A DNA stretch of 56,388 bases from Firmicutes bacterium HGW-Firmicutes-11. GTDB lineage: Bacteria > Bacillota > Clostridia > Peptostreptococcales > Anaerovoracaceae. Below are positions 16,959-25,901 of the stretch, in pieces; position 1 is the first letter of the stretch, and each line of letters starts with the position of its first letter. The translations under genes and the position numbers were made by a program. Under the pieces are notes generated by a model. It ran no database searches. It was given only the letters and a program-made list of their open reading frames with translations, and was not told the origin of the DNA. The DNA lies in NCBI GenBank assembly GCA_002840285.1, contig PHAE01000014.1, positions 1 to 56,388 on the forward strand, written 5' to 3'.

Positions 16959-17992
16959 TGAATTCAATGGAGCGCACGATGACTGCCATCGGCCACAAAG
17001 AACCTGACCGGGTGCCGCTGTTTCTTTTGCTGTCGCTTTATGGCGCAAAAGAGCTGCAGATCCCGATCAAAGAGTACTTCTCAAAGCCAGAACTCGTGGC
17101 AAAGGCCCAACTTGCCATGAAAGAGAAGTATCGTAACGATTGCCTATATAGCTTGTTTTATGCGCCGATCGAAATCGAAGCGTTTGGTGGGGAGGTCATC
17201 TTTGCGGACGATGGTCCGCCGAATTCGGGAGAACCTTTTTTGAAAAGTTTTGAGCAGATCACACAATTGGAGATTCCCGAAGTCAAGGAGATCAAATGCC
17301 TGCAGCGTGTTTTGGAAGCCACGGAACTCATGAAGAAATCGGTTGGCGACGAGACCCCGATCATCGGGGTAGTGTTGTCGCCATTCTCGCTTCCGATCAT
17401 GCAGATGGGGTTTGAGAAATACCTCGAACTGCTTTTGTTTCGGGAGAAGGAGTTTGAACAGCTGATGCGGATCAACGAAGAATTCTGCGTTTCCTGGGCA
17501 AATGCCCAGCTGGAAGCGGGCGCAACGGCGATCTGCTACTTTGATCCGATGGCATCGCCAACGATGGTCGAGCGTACCCGCTATTTGGCGACAGGACACA
17601 GAATCGCCAAGCGGACCCTGGCCAGGATCAAAGGACCGACAGCGACTCATCTGGCATCCGGCATCACGCTTCCGGTCGTGGATGATATTGCTGAGACGGG
17701 AACCGCCTTGCTCGGATTTAGTGACAAGGACGATCTTGTCGCATTGAAAGAAGCCACACGTGACAAATTGTGTCTGATCGGAAATTTCAACGGCATTGCT
17801 ATGCCAAACTGGACAACCAAGGACGTTGAAGCAAATGTCAAAAACGTGATTGGCAAGGCCGGAAACGGTGGAGGCTTGATCTTATCAGACAACCACGGAG
17901 AGATCCCGTGGCAGGTGCCAGAAGAAGTACTACATGAAATCGCAGAGGCTGTCGGACGATTTGGGACCTATCCTTTGCGGACGGAGAAATAG
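16958..17992 (+). CDS. Uroporphyrinogen decarboxylase-family methyltransferase (MtaA/MtbA-like)
   Basis: A 344-aa TIM-barrel protein of the UroD family. The N-terminus 'MERTMTAIGHKEPDRVPLF' is typical of corrinoid-dependent methyltransferases of this family rather than HemE. In MtaA/MtbA a His-x-Cys pair and a later Cys bind zinc; here the matching places read 'THLASGI' and 'LILSDNHGEIPW', with no cysteine. A zinc-thiol mechanism as in CoM methylation therefore looks unlikely and the acceptor is unknown. Start and upstream stop overlap by one base (TAATG). Pairing with the corrinoid protein supports methyl transfer to or from it. Confidence 0.75.
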   Translation: MNSMERTMTAIGHKEPDRVPLFLLLSLYGAKELQIPIKEYFSKPELVAKAQLAMKEKYRNDCLYSLFYAPIEIEAFGGEVIFADDGPPNSGEPFLKSFEQITQLEIPEVKEIKCLQRVLEATELMKKSVGDETPIIGVVLSPFSLPIMQMGFEKYLELLLFREKEFEQLMRINEEFCVSWANAQLEAGATAICYFDPMASPTMVERTRYLATGHRIAKRTLARIKGPTATHLASGITLPVVDDIAETGTALLGFSDKDDLVALKEATRDKLCLIGNFNGIAMPNWTTKDVEANVKNVIGKAGNGGGLILSDNHGEIPWQVPEEVLHEIAEAVGRFGTYPLRTEK

Positions 17993-17995
17993 AAG

Positions 17996-19504
17996 ATGGG
18001 AAAACTGAATTTCTTTATCTGCGAGAACTTTCAGCAGGAATTTCATCGAGTTGTGGAAGAGCTGGGGTTTGACGATGTTGCTGTAAAGCCCTACCCTTGC
18101 TTGTGCGAAAATAAAGGGAAAAAATCGGAAGTCCCGCATCTGCTGCGCGATAGTATGAACTCGGGAGACAAGGGAGTGGTTTTGTGCAGCAGCTACTGCG
18201 AAGTTTTACAACTGCTTCCCGACGAAATGGATCTGGAAGTCCAGACCACCAATTATTGTTTCAATCATCTGGCCAGTGAACCATTCATCGATTACATCCT
18301 CCAACGAGGCGGATACATCATTGGTGCAAATTGGTTGCAACATTGGGAAGAGCATATTGCCACCGGGGGGTTCGACCAGGAAACCGCGCGTCGGTTTTAT
18401 CAGGAGTTCTGCAAGGAGATCGTTTTCTTTGACGCCGGCATCGATCCGGAAGCAGAAACAAACTTGAAGGCCTTGTCGGGGTATCTCGAACTACCTTATG
18501 TGGTCATCCCTTTTGAGTTGGAAGCGATGCAACTCATGATAAAAACAGCGGTGCTCCAATGGCGGCTTATGGAAAATGGCAGCCATTATACTCAGGAGAT
18601 TTCCGAGGCGAGAGCACAATGCGCGGAATATGCAGCTATTCTTGACGTGATCGGAAAAATCGCATCCTACAACAACACCAGGGAGACCATCGAGCGAATC
18701 AAGGAGATCTTCATCTTGGTGCTAGGCGCTCAAAAGTTCAAATACTGGGAGAAGGATCACGGTTATGAAACCGTGCCGGATGACGTAATATCTTTGTTTG
18801 ACCAGGTGGATGAAGATGAACTTTATGTCGCTGAGAACAACCGCTTCTCGATCAAGATTTCATACAAGGACCATGTTTATGGCGTGATCGATGTCAGCGA
18901 CTTCCTCTTTCCACAGTATTTCGAAAAATACTTGAATTTTGCACTGGAGATCGCAAAGGTCTGTGGTCTCGTATTGTCCAACATTGAACAATACGAAAAA
19001 ATCATTCGATCCGAGCGGGACATGCAGCACATCAGCTATCACGATTCGCTGACCGGACTCTTCAACCGTAGTCACGTTATGGATATGTTCGCAAAACCCA
19101 TCCAAGAACTTCCCGTTGCTGTGTTCATGTTTGATATCGACAAGCTGAAGTACACCAACGATACCTTCGGGCATGCGGAAGGTGATGTTTTGATTCGAAA
19201 TGCTGCAGCAATTTTAAGCAGATCTTTCCGTGAGAGCGATACAGTAGCACGCATCGGCGGAGACGAGTTCATGGCGATCGTCCCGGGTTGTGATACAGAC
19301 ATGGCGGAAGGGATACAGCAGCGAATCAACGAGGAGATACGGATCCACAATCAGAATCATGGCGATGCCCATCGACAAGTGGGAATCTCCTCGGGATTTG
19401 CTATCGGAGAAAATGAAGAGTCGCTGGAGTCAATGATGCACCGTGCAGACACTCTGATGTATGAGAATAAGAGGGCAAAGCGGAGCCAGACAAGCATTGC
19501 CTAA
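17996..19504 (+). CDS. Diguanylate cyclase with unusual Cys-rich N-terminal sensor domain
   Basis: A 502-aa soluble protein. Residues 1-205 are not a PAS or GAF domain; they hold several Cys ('PYPCLC', 'VVLCSSYCEV', 'TTNYCFNHL') and a 'GYIIGANWLQHWEEH' segment. The layout recalls DUF1638, a family I associate with corrinoid methyltransferase gene neighbourhoods, but I cannot confirm this. A GAF-like linker (about 215-335) is followed by a GGDEF domain (about 345-500) with 'RIGGDEFMAIV' and a RESD inhibitory site. It starts three bases after the methyltransferase stop. A sensor tied to the corrinoid/methyl state is a reasonable hypothesis. Confidence 0.75.
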   Translation: MGKLNFFICENFQQEFHRVVEELGFDDVAVKPYPCLCENKGKKSEVPHLLRDSMNSGDKGVVLCSSYCEVLQLLPDEMDLEVQTTNYCFNHLASEPFIDYILQRGGYIIGANWLQHWEEHIATGGFDQETARRFYQEFCKEIVFFDAGIDPEAETNLKALSGYLELPYVVIPFELEAMQLMIKTAVLQWRLMENGSHYTQEISEARAQCAEYAAILDVIGKIASYNNTRETIERIKEIFILVLGAQKFKYWEKDHGYETVPDDVISLFDQVDEDELYVAENNRFSIKISYKDHVYGVIDVSDFLFPQYFEKYLNFALEIAKVCGLVLSNIEQYEKIIRSERDMQHISYHDSLTGLFNRSHVMDMFAKPIQELPVAVFMFDIDKLKYTNDTFGHAEGDVLIRNAAAILSRSFRESDTVARIGGDEFMAIVPGCDTDMAEGIQQRINEEIRIHNQNHGDAHRQVGISSGFAIGENEESLESMMHRADTLMYENKRAKRSQTSIA

Positions 19505-19581
19505 TGGCAAGGCCTGTATTATAATGAAATGTGAGTCATACGACATTTTATGGTGCATTGGCGAGGCGGAGGAAACGGTCG

Positions 19582-21063
19582 ATGAATTGCAAGGAGTGTG
19601 GGGCCCCGTTGCTCGAGGGCGACAAGGTCTGCAATCGATGCGGAGCAGAAACCAAAGAGCAGGTGGGCTCTGAGTTTCGATGGAATATTTACGATTTTCC
19701 GAAACCGCGCAAGACGGAAGAGATCGATTTTGACTGGGGAAGCGGAGAACGTTCCGACGGTTCTTCCCTCGAATTTGACCTGTTAAAGGAGATCGGCGAA
19801 ATGACCCCGGAAGAACAAACCCCGGACTATGGCAAGTTTTTTACTTTTAATAAAAAGAATGAAGAATTTCAACAGCTTTTAAACAGAGAATACGAGAAAT
19901 TGAAAGGCATGGAAAGCTTTCCGCTACCCATCGATGATCCTGTGTTCATTGAGCCACTAACGGAACCTGAGCCGGAACCCGAAGTTGCTCCTATCCCGGA
20001 GCCGGAGCCGGAGCCAGAGCCCGAAGTTGCTCCTATCCCGGAGCCGGAGCCAGAGCCGGAACCCGAAGTTGTAATAATACCGGATCCGGTCTCAGAACCT
20101 GAGCCGGAACCTGAACCTGTACCGGATCCGATCCCGGAGCCCGAACCAGCCCCGGCATCGATGCCCATCCCGCCACTCTGGTTTGAGACGGAGGAACCGG
20201 AAGACGAGAGTCCGGAACGGGAGAAGCGTGGCGGTTGCATCAGCCGGGGACTTTTGATTCTTATTATTTTGTTCCTTGCTGCCGAGGTAGCCGCGCTGGG
20301 GATCAAGTACTTTTGGCCGGACAGCACCGCTGCGGATAGAGTCACCGACGCCCAGATCGTGATGTCTGAGACATTAGACGACTGGGTGGAAAAGGCGGCA
20401 GCATTTTTTGCCGGATTCGGTAATAGAGGAGCGGAAGATACGGAAGAGCCCGATGAAGAAATTCCTTTAGAACCGGAAAGCGAGGACCCGGAGCAGATAG
20501 AACCGGAAAACGAGCCGGAAGTAACCACACCTGACCCCATGCCAGCAGCAGACAAAGCAGCACTGGTTCAGTCCCAGCTGTCGTTCAACGAAAACATAAC
20601 GACGGTCCGCGCCAACACATCTTTGGCTTATCTTTCAGGTACCGACTATAAGGTGTCCGATATCAACGGATCAAAGCCCATTGAAAACAACATCTGGTCT
20701 GACGGGACCGCAGGAACTGTCCGCTATTACGATCAAGAGATCGTTGCGACGCTGATCGCTTTTGATTCCCTTTGGAACGAATATGTGAACGGTGGTAGCG
20801 ACCAGGTGCTTGCCTTGACAAAAGAAGGAAGCAAAGCATACAATAATGTTTCTTCCTACTCTAAGGTCGGAAAGGTGCAGCAAGAATTCACATTGCTTGA
20901 GATCGGCGAGATTCGAAAAGGAAACAAGGGATTCTATGTCTGGGCGTACGAAGAGATCAAAGAGGTTGCGGGCACGACCACGAACTATAAAAAGTATCAC
21001 TGGATCTACCAAATGGAACCGGTTGGCGAGGAAATGAAGATCGTCAACTATTACAGATATTAG
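19582..21063 (+). CDS. Zinc-ribbon, Pro-Glu repeat, single-pass membrane protein
   Basis: A 493-aa protein. Residues 1-22 form a zinc ribbon ('CKECG...CNRCG'). An acidic linker carries a Pro-Glu repeat tract (about residues 128-190), then one membrane helix follows near residues 225-245 ('[19 protein letters not shown]'), then a second acidic linker and a C-terminal domain of about 155 residues. The topology would be ribbon inside, C-terminal domain outside. The ATG at 19582 has GGAGG upstream and begins exactly at the ribbon. The C-terminal fold resembles small surface domains of clostridial zinc-ribbon proteins, but I do not recognise a function. Confidence 0.75.
   Translation: MNCKECGAPLLEGDKVCNRCGAETKEQVGSEFRWNIYDFPKPRKTEEIDFDWGSGERSDGSSLEFDLLKEIGEMTPEEQTPDYGKFFTFNKKNEEFQQLLNREYEKLKGMESFPLPIDDPVFIEPLTEPEPEPEVAPIPEPEPEPEPEVAPIPEPEPEPEPEVVIIPDPVSEPEPEPEPVPDPIPEPEPAPASMPIPPLWFETEEPEDESPEREKRGGCISRGLLILIILFLAAEVAALGIKYFWPDSTAADRVTDAQIVMSETLDDWVEKAAAFFAGFGNRGAEDTEEPDEEIPLEPESEDPEQIEPENEPEVTTPDPMPAADKAALVQSQLSFNENITTVRANTSLAYLSGTDYKVSDINGSKPIENNIWSDGTAGTVRYYDQEIVATLIAFDSLWNEYVNGGSDQVLALTKEGSKAYNNVSSYSKVGKVQQEFTLLEIGEIRKGNKGFYVWAYEEIKEVAGTTTNYKKYHWIYQMEPVGEEMKIVNYYRY
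19963..20082 (+). repeat. In-frame tandem repeat coding for Glu-Pro units
   Basis: Three units of 36, 42 and 42 bases (19963-19998, 19999-20040, 20041-20082) encode [16 protein letters not shown] peptides with one 6-base length difference. A looser Glu-Pro tract continues to about 20153. Near-identical DNA in the units suggests recent slippage, so length probably varies between strains. Confidence 0.85.
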
Positions 21064-21108
21064 CAAAACCAATAGAAAGTGCGAGCCATAGCAGGAGGTA
21101 ACGCAACA

Positions 21109-22755
21109 ATGTCAACCAGCGGCCGTTTCCCAAGGGAGTTGATCACCAAGGACAACATTGGGTTTTCTACTTCCAGAACGACGATTGAAACCGCCTTTTA
21201 CGGGAATAATGTAAAGAAGGTCATGGACCTGAAGGATGCCTATCGACTGGCTAAAAAGTCTCCCGGTACCATTGCTTTGGACATGCCTGTTTACCGCCCG
21301 GAAGAGATCGGCCTCCCGGAAAGCGCCCACATTTTACTGTTCAATGACGGAGAAACCGTCGGTCGATTTGCCGGAGCAAGGATCATACTTGGTGAAAAGG
21401 GAGTTTCGGAAGATGAAATTGCTCCCATTCTAAGAGAAGCGGTATACAAAACCCGCTATAAGACAATGCTTCACACAGCATGCTATATCGGGCTGGACAA
21501 GGATTTTATGGTGAAAGCCAATCTCCTGATCCCGGAAGCCTATGAAAACACGCTTTACAATTGGTTACTGAATTTCCAGCATGTCACGGAATTGTATGCA
21601 GAAATGTACCGGGATTCCGCACCGTTGGGAACCGAACCGGACATCGGTATATTTTCGGATCCGGACTGGACAGATCCGCGCTATCCCAACGGACTGGCCT
21701 ATTTCGATCCGGAACACAATTGCGCCGCGCTTCTTGGTCTCCGGTATTTCGGAGAACACAAAAAAGGTACGCTGACCATCGCCTGGAGCATCGCCAATCG
21801 CAACGGCTACGCCTCTTGCCACGGCGGGTTGAAACGTATGGTGCGAAACGACGGAAAGAAGCATGTCATGGGTGTGTTCGGGCTTTCCGGCTCGGGGAAA
21901 TCCACCCTGACCCATGCGAAACATGGCGGAAAATATGAAGTGACCGTATTGCATGATGACGCGTACATCATTTCAACAGCCAATGGATCCTCCGTGGCGC
22001 TTGAACCATCCTATTTCGATAAAACCCAGGATTACCCGCTGACTTCACCGGACAACAAGTATCTGATCACGATGCAAAACTGCGGAGCGACGATCGACAA
22101 TGAAGGCAAAATCGTTCCGGTCACCGAAGACATCAGAAACGGTAACGGAAGAGCGATCAAATCAAAACTTTGGGCGGCCAACCGGGTCGACAAGATGGAA
22201 GAACCGGTCAACACCATCGTCTGGCTGATGAAGGATCATACCTTGCCTCCTGTCATCCGTGTCGACGATCCGGTACTGGCTTCAGTCATGGGGGCATGCC
22301 TGGCAACGAAAAGAACCACAGCGGAAAAAATCCTTGTCGGTACAGACAAAGACGCTCTGGTGTTCGAACCCTACGCCAACCCCTTCCGCACCTACGCGTT
22401 GCAGGAGGATTACAATAAGTTTAAAGCCCTGTTCAAGGAACGTGACGTTACCTGTTACATCATCAACACCGGGCATTTTCTCGAAAAGAAAATCCCTAAG
22501 GAAGTCACCATCGGCATCATTGAACATATCGTCGATGAAACCGCCGAGTGGAAAGCGTTCGGATCGTTTCCGGGAATCATGACCATGGATGTTGAGGGGT
22601 TCCAGCCGGACTTTCAGGATCCGGAGTACATGGAACTGTTGCACAACAGCATCGACAATCGCATACGTTACGTAGAATCGTTAAAGGAATTCAAGGGCGG
22701 CAGAGATGTCCTTCCAGAGGAAGCTTTGTCCGCGCTGCAGAGTCTGTTGAAATAA
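21109..22755 (+). CDS. Divergent ATP-type phosphoenolpyruvate carboxykinase
   Basis: A 548-aa protein of the PEPCK fold. The P-loop 'GLSGSGKSTL' near residue 268 replaces the usual GLSGTGKTTL. 'LHDDAY' stands where canonical PckA has GDDEH, keeping the two metal-binding Asp but losing the following Glu-His. 'CHGGL' and 'INTGHFLEKKIPKE' match the flanking PckA blocks. It would interconvert oxaloacetate + ATP and PEP + CO2 if active. AGGAGGTA precedes the ATG at 21109. It lies 45 bases after the zinc-ribbon gene and 24 before UPF0182. A different phosphotransfer substrate is possible given the changed motif. Confidence 0.75.
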   Translation: MSTSGRFPRELITKDNIGFSTSRTTIETAFYGNNVKKVMDLKDAYRLAKKSPGTIALDMPVYRPEEIGLPESAHILLFNDGETVGRFAGARIILGEKGVSEDEIAPILREAVYKTRYKTMLHTACYIGLDKDFMVKANLLIPEAYENTLYNWLLNFQHVTELYAEMYRDSAPLGTEPDIGIFSDPDWTDPRYPNGLAYFDPEHNCAALLGLRYFGEHKKGTLTIAWSIANRNGYASCHGGLKRMVRNDGKKHVMGVFGLSGSGKSTLTHAKHGGKYEVTVLHDDAYIISTANGSSVALEPSYFDKTQDYPLTSPDNKYLITMQNCGATIDNEGKIVPVTEDIRNGNGRAIKSKLWAANRVDKMEEPVNTIVWLMKDHTLPPVIRVDDPVLASVMGACLATKRTTAEKILVGTDKDALVFEPYANPFRTYALQEDYNKFKALFKERDVTCYIINTGHFLEKKIPKEVTIGIIEHIVDETAEWKAFGSFPGIMTMDVEGFQPDFQDPEYMELLHNSIDNRIRYVESLKEFKGGRDVLPEEALSALQSLLK

Positions 22756-22779
22756 CAGACGATCGAGAGGGGTGTTTTT

Positions 22780-25731
22780 TTGAAAACAAAACGCATTGGA
22801 GTCGGAGTGGGCATACTGGTGGTGCTGGTCTTTATAGCACTATTCACGACGCTCGTCGGCTTTCTGACAGATTTTTTGTGGTTCCGGGAGATGGGGTATA
22901 CAAGCGTCTTCTTTAAAGAGATCGTAACCCAATTGCAGCTCGGGATCCCGACGTTCTTTATCCTGACGGTATTGACCTACCTCTACCTGATGGCACTGAA
23001 AAAAGGATATTACAAAAAAGTTGACACTGTTGACACGGTGACGATCAAAGAGAAGACAGTTAATCTGGTCGCTCTTGGTGTCAGCGCCATTTTTGCTATC
23101 CTCGTAACACTGACAACGGTGACGCGATTATGGTACGAGATCTTAAAATTCTCCAACAGTACCGATTTTGGCATCGTCGACCCCATATTCAGTATGGACG
23201 TGTCTTTCTATGTGTTTAAACTGGAATTGCTGACACAGATCAATCAGATCTTGATCGGTATCGTGGTCGCTTTTGTTCTGGTTTCTCTATTGTTCTACTC
23301 GCTCCTGCTTGCTATGCGACGTCCAAAGATCTTTGAGGCAAAGCCCTCGAGCGAATTCGATGAAAATGGCCAACAACGTTTTACCGGTGATTTTAAAAGC
23401 AATTTTGGCGCTTTTGGAGAAGCCATGGGAAGCGCCTTCGGCGGGGCATTCAAAGGATTCAATCCCGGCCCGCGGAGAAGCACAACACAACTGGACAAGG
23501 ACAATCTCAAACAACTTGTTTCGATCGCCGGAAGGCAGATCCAGACCATTGGCGTACTGTTCTTCCTGATGGTCGGCGTGAATTTCTGGCTGAAGCAATA
23601 CACTTTGCTGTATTCTGCAAACGGCGTTCTCTATGGCGCGGGATTTACTGACATCAACGTGACTCTTTGGGTCTATCGGATCCTGATCGGCTTATCGGTG
23701 GTCGCGGCTGTCACCTTCCTCATTGGATTCAACAAGAAAAAATACAAACTGATGGTGGCGGCACCTTTGATCATGATCCTGGTTTCCATCGCAGGGACCG
23801 GGGCGGGCATCTTGGTGCAAAACCTTGTCGTAGCCCCAGATGAAATCAGCAAAGAGTACACATATCTTGAGCATAATATCAAGTTCACCCAACACGCATA
23901 CGATCTAAACGATATCCAGGTCAGGGAGTTTGCCGCATCCAATACCCTGACGAAGGAAGACATCCTCAACAACATGGATACGATCTCCAACATCAGGATC
24001 AACGATTTCGTGCCTGCAGAGAAATTCTACAACCAGGCCCAGAGCATTCGTACCTACTACCTGTTTAACGATGTGGACGTGGACCGATATATGGTAAATG
24101 GCGAGTACACTCAAGTATTTCTTTCTCCCAGAGAGATCGATGAAACGAAAATCGCAAATCAACCTTGGTTGTCACAACATCTCAAGTACACCCATGGATA
24201 CGGCATCACGTTATCCCGCGTTGACAAAGTGACCGAAAGCGGTCAGCCCGATATGTTGATCGACAGCATTCCTCCCATTTCCGAAGTGGAAGAGATACAG
24301 ATCACACGACCGGAGATCTATTTTGGAGAGCTGACAAATAACTACATCATCACAAATACCGACGAGTTGGAATTCGACTACCCAAGCGGCGATTCCAACG
24401 CCTACAACACCTATGAAGGCACCGCAGGGATCAAACTCAATCTGTTGAACCGGACACTGTTCGCCATCAAAGAACAAAGTGTCAAAATTCTGGTATCCAA
24501 CAACATAAATAGCGAGTCCAGAATGATTTACCGGCGTAACATCATGGAAAGGGTCCGTACCATTGCGCCCTTCCTGAGCTATGACGCTGATCCTTACATC
24601 GTAACGGTCGATGGAAGACTGTTCTGGTTGTTGGACGCCTATACCTACAGCAGCTACTATCCGTATTCGGAACCCTTTAGCCCCGACAGTAAGGTGAATT
24701 ACATCAGAAACTCGGTCAAAGTCGTGATCGATGCTTACAACGGTGACGCCAGCTTTTACCTCGTGGACAAAGAAGATCCGATCGCCAATACCCTGCAAAA
24801 AATCTACCCCAAACTCTTGAAAGATTTCGAAGAGATGCCGGAAGGGTTGCAGAAGCACATCCGCTATCCCAACATGCTCTTCTCGATCCAGGCGGGCATC
24901 TATACGAAATACCACATGAACGATGTAGAAGTGTTCTACCAGTCGGAAGACAAATGGGAGATCTCGAAAGAGACCTACGGTATTGACGAGATCACCATGC
25001 AGCCCAACTACTACATCATGAAGCTTCCGGGAGAGAGCCAGGTGGAATTCATCAATTCCATCCCGTACACTCCTTCCGGGAAAAAGAATATGACGGCGCT
25101 TCTGGTGGCCAGAAACGATGGGGAAAACTATGGAGAGATGGTTCTGTATCGACTGCCCAAGTCCAAGATCATTTACGGACCCATGCAGATCGAGGGTTTC
25201 ATAGATCAGAATACGGAGATATCCAAAGAATTCTCCCTGTGGAACTCGTCGGGATCCAGCTATACCAGAGGCAACATGTTTGTCATTCCCATCGAGGATT
25301 CCCTGGTCTATGTTGAGCCGATCTATCTGGAGGCTACCAACAGCAGCTTGCCGGAAGTCAAGCGGGTCATCATCTACTATAACGACAAGATTGCTTATGA
25401 AACCAGCTTGGCCAAGGCACTTGACGTGATGTTCGGTGCCGGATCGGGAACGCCTTTGAACGGCGGCGAAACCCCTGGTGAAGGCCAACCGGGAGAGCCA
25501 GGCGAGGGAGACCAAACCGTAGATGCCTTGATCCAAAAGGCAGTGCTGGCATTCAACAATGCTGTGATCGCTCAGCAGACTGGCGACTGGTCGGCCTACG
25601 GCAGATATCTTGCCGAACTGGAAGCGACACTGAACCTGCTGAAGGGAACCGGCGAACCGACGGACATGCCGACGGATCTGCCGTTGGAAGTTACACCGGA
25701 GGGGCAACCCTTACCGGTGATCGTCGAATAG
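22780..25731 (+). CDS. UPF0182 family integral membrane protein
   Basis: A 983-aa protein of UPF0182. About seven membrane helices lie in the first 350 residues, beginning 'GVGILVVLVFIALFTTLVGFL'. The large remainder is predicted outside the membrane and contains blocks typical of the family such as 'GYGITLSRVDKV' and 'YPSGDSNAYNTYEGTAGI'. A Pro/Gly/Glu-rich linker near residue 905 precedes a short helical tail. It starts with TTG, with GAGAGGGG seven bases upstream. Function of the family is not established. It ends the transcript at a strong terminator. Confidence 0.9.
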   Translation: MKTKRIGVGVGILVVLVFIALFTTLVGFLTDFLWFREMGYTSVFFKEIVTQLQLGIPTFFILTVLTYLYLMALKKGYYKKVDTVDTVTIKEKTVNLVALGVSAIFAILVTLTTVTRLWYEILKFSNSTDFGIVDPIFSMDVSFYVFKLELLTQINQILIGIVVAFVLVSLLFYSLLLAMRRPKIFEAKPSSEFDENGQQRFTGDFKSNFGAFGEAMGSAFGGAFKGFNPGPRRSTTQLDKDNLKQLVSIAGRQIQTIGVLFFLMVGVNFWLKQYTLLYSANGVLYGAGFTDINVTLWVYRILIGLSVVAAVTFLIGFNKKKYKLMVAAPLIMILVSIAGTGAGILVQNLVVAPDEISKEYTYLEHNIKFTQHAYDLNDIQVREFAASNTLTKEDILNNMDTISNIRINDFVPAEKFYNQAQSIRTYYLFNDVDVDRYMVNGEYTQVFLSPREIDETKIANQPWLSQHLKYTHGYGITLSRVDKVTESGQPDMLIDSIPPISEVEEIQITRPEIYFGELTNNYIITNTDELEFDYPSGDSNAYNTYEGTAGIKLNLLNRTLFAIKEQSVKILVSNNINSESRMIYRRNIMERVRTIAPFLSYDADPYIVTVDGRLFWLLDAYTYSSYYPYSEPFSPDSKVNYIRNSVKVVIDAYNGDASFYLVDKEDPIANTLQKIYPKLLKDFEEMPEGLQKHIRYPNMLFSIQAGIYTKYHMNDVEVFYQSEDKWEISKETYGIDEITMQPNYYIMKLPGESQVEFINSIPYTPSGKKNMTALLVARNDGENYGEMVLYRLPKSKIIYGPMQIEGFIDQNTEISKEFSLWNSSGSSYTRGNMFVIPIEDSLVYVEPIYLEATNSSLPEVKRVIIYYNDKIAYETSLAKALDVMFGAGSGTPLNGGETPGEGQPGEPGEGDQTVDALIQKAVLAFNNAVIAQQTGDWSAYGRYLAELEATLNLLKGTGEPTDMPTDLPLEVTPEGQPLPVIVE

Positions 25732-25755
25732 CAAAGAGTATGTCAAATGAGTGAA

Positions 25756-25796
25756 AAGGGCCGGCACTCCAGGGTGCCGGCCCTTCTTTTCATTTT
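25756..25796 (+). terminator. Intrinsic terminator after UPF0182 gene
   Basis: AAGGGCCGGCAC and its exact complement enclose a 6-base loop and are followed by CTTTTC. The G/C-rich 12-bp stem is 24 bases after the stop codon. Confidence 0.9.
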
Positions 25797-25829
25797 GTGA
25801 CAAACCTTTCATTTCCAGCCCTTCCTCGA

Positions 25830-25859
25830 TTGACAACTAAAGTACAATAACGATATAAT
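25830..25859 (+). promoter_or_regulatory. Sigma-A promoter of glutamine synthetase gene
   Basis: TTGACA (25830-25835) and TATAAT (25854-25859) are perfect hexamers 18 bases apart. The start codon is 43 bases after the -10 box. No obvious GlnR or TnrA palindrome is visible between them. Confidence 0.8.
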
Positions 25860-25901
25860 ACTAATTTAGATATTGCATGTAGAGCGAAAGGAGGCGGAGA
25901 G

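Noticed and set aside
19869..20555. 228-aa Ser/Gly-rich frame on the minus strand
   Set aside because: It is the mirror image of the Glu-Pro repeat tract; the low-complexity Gly-Ser sequence is produced by reading GAG-CCG repeats backwards.
24211..25707. 498-aa open frame on the minus strand inside UPF0182
   Set aside because: Long only because of codon bias in the true gene. No start signal, and the sense strand encodes a full-length conserved family.
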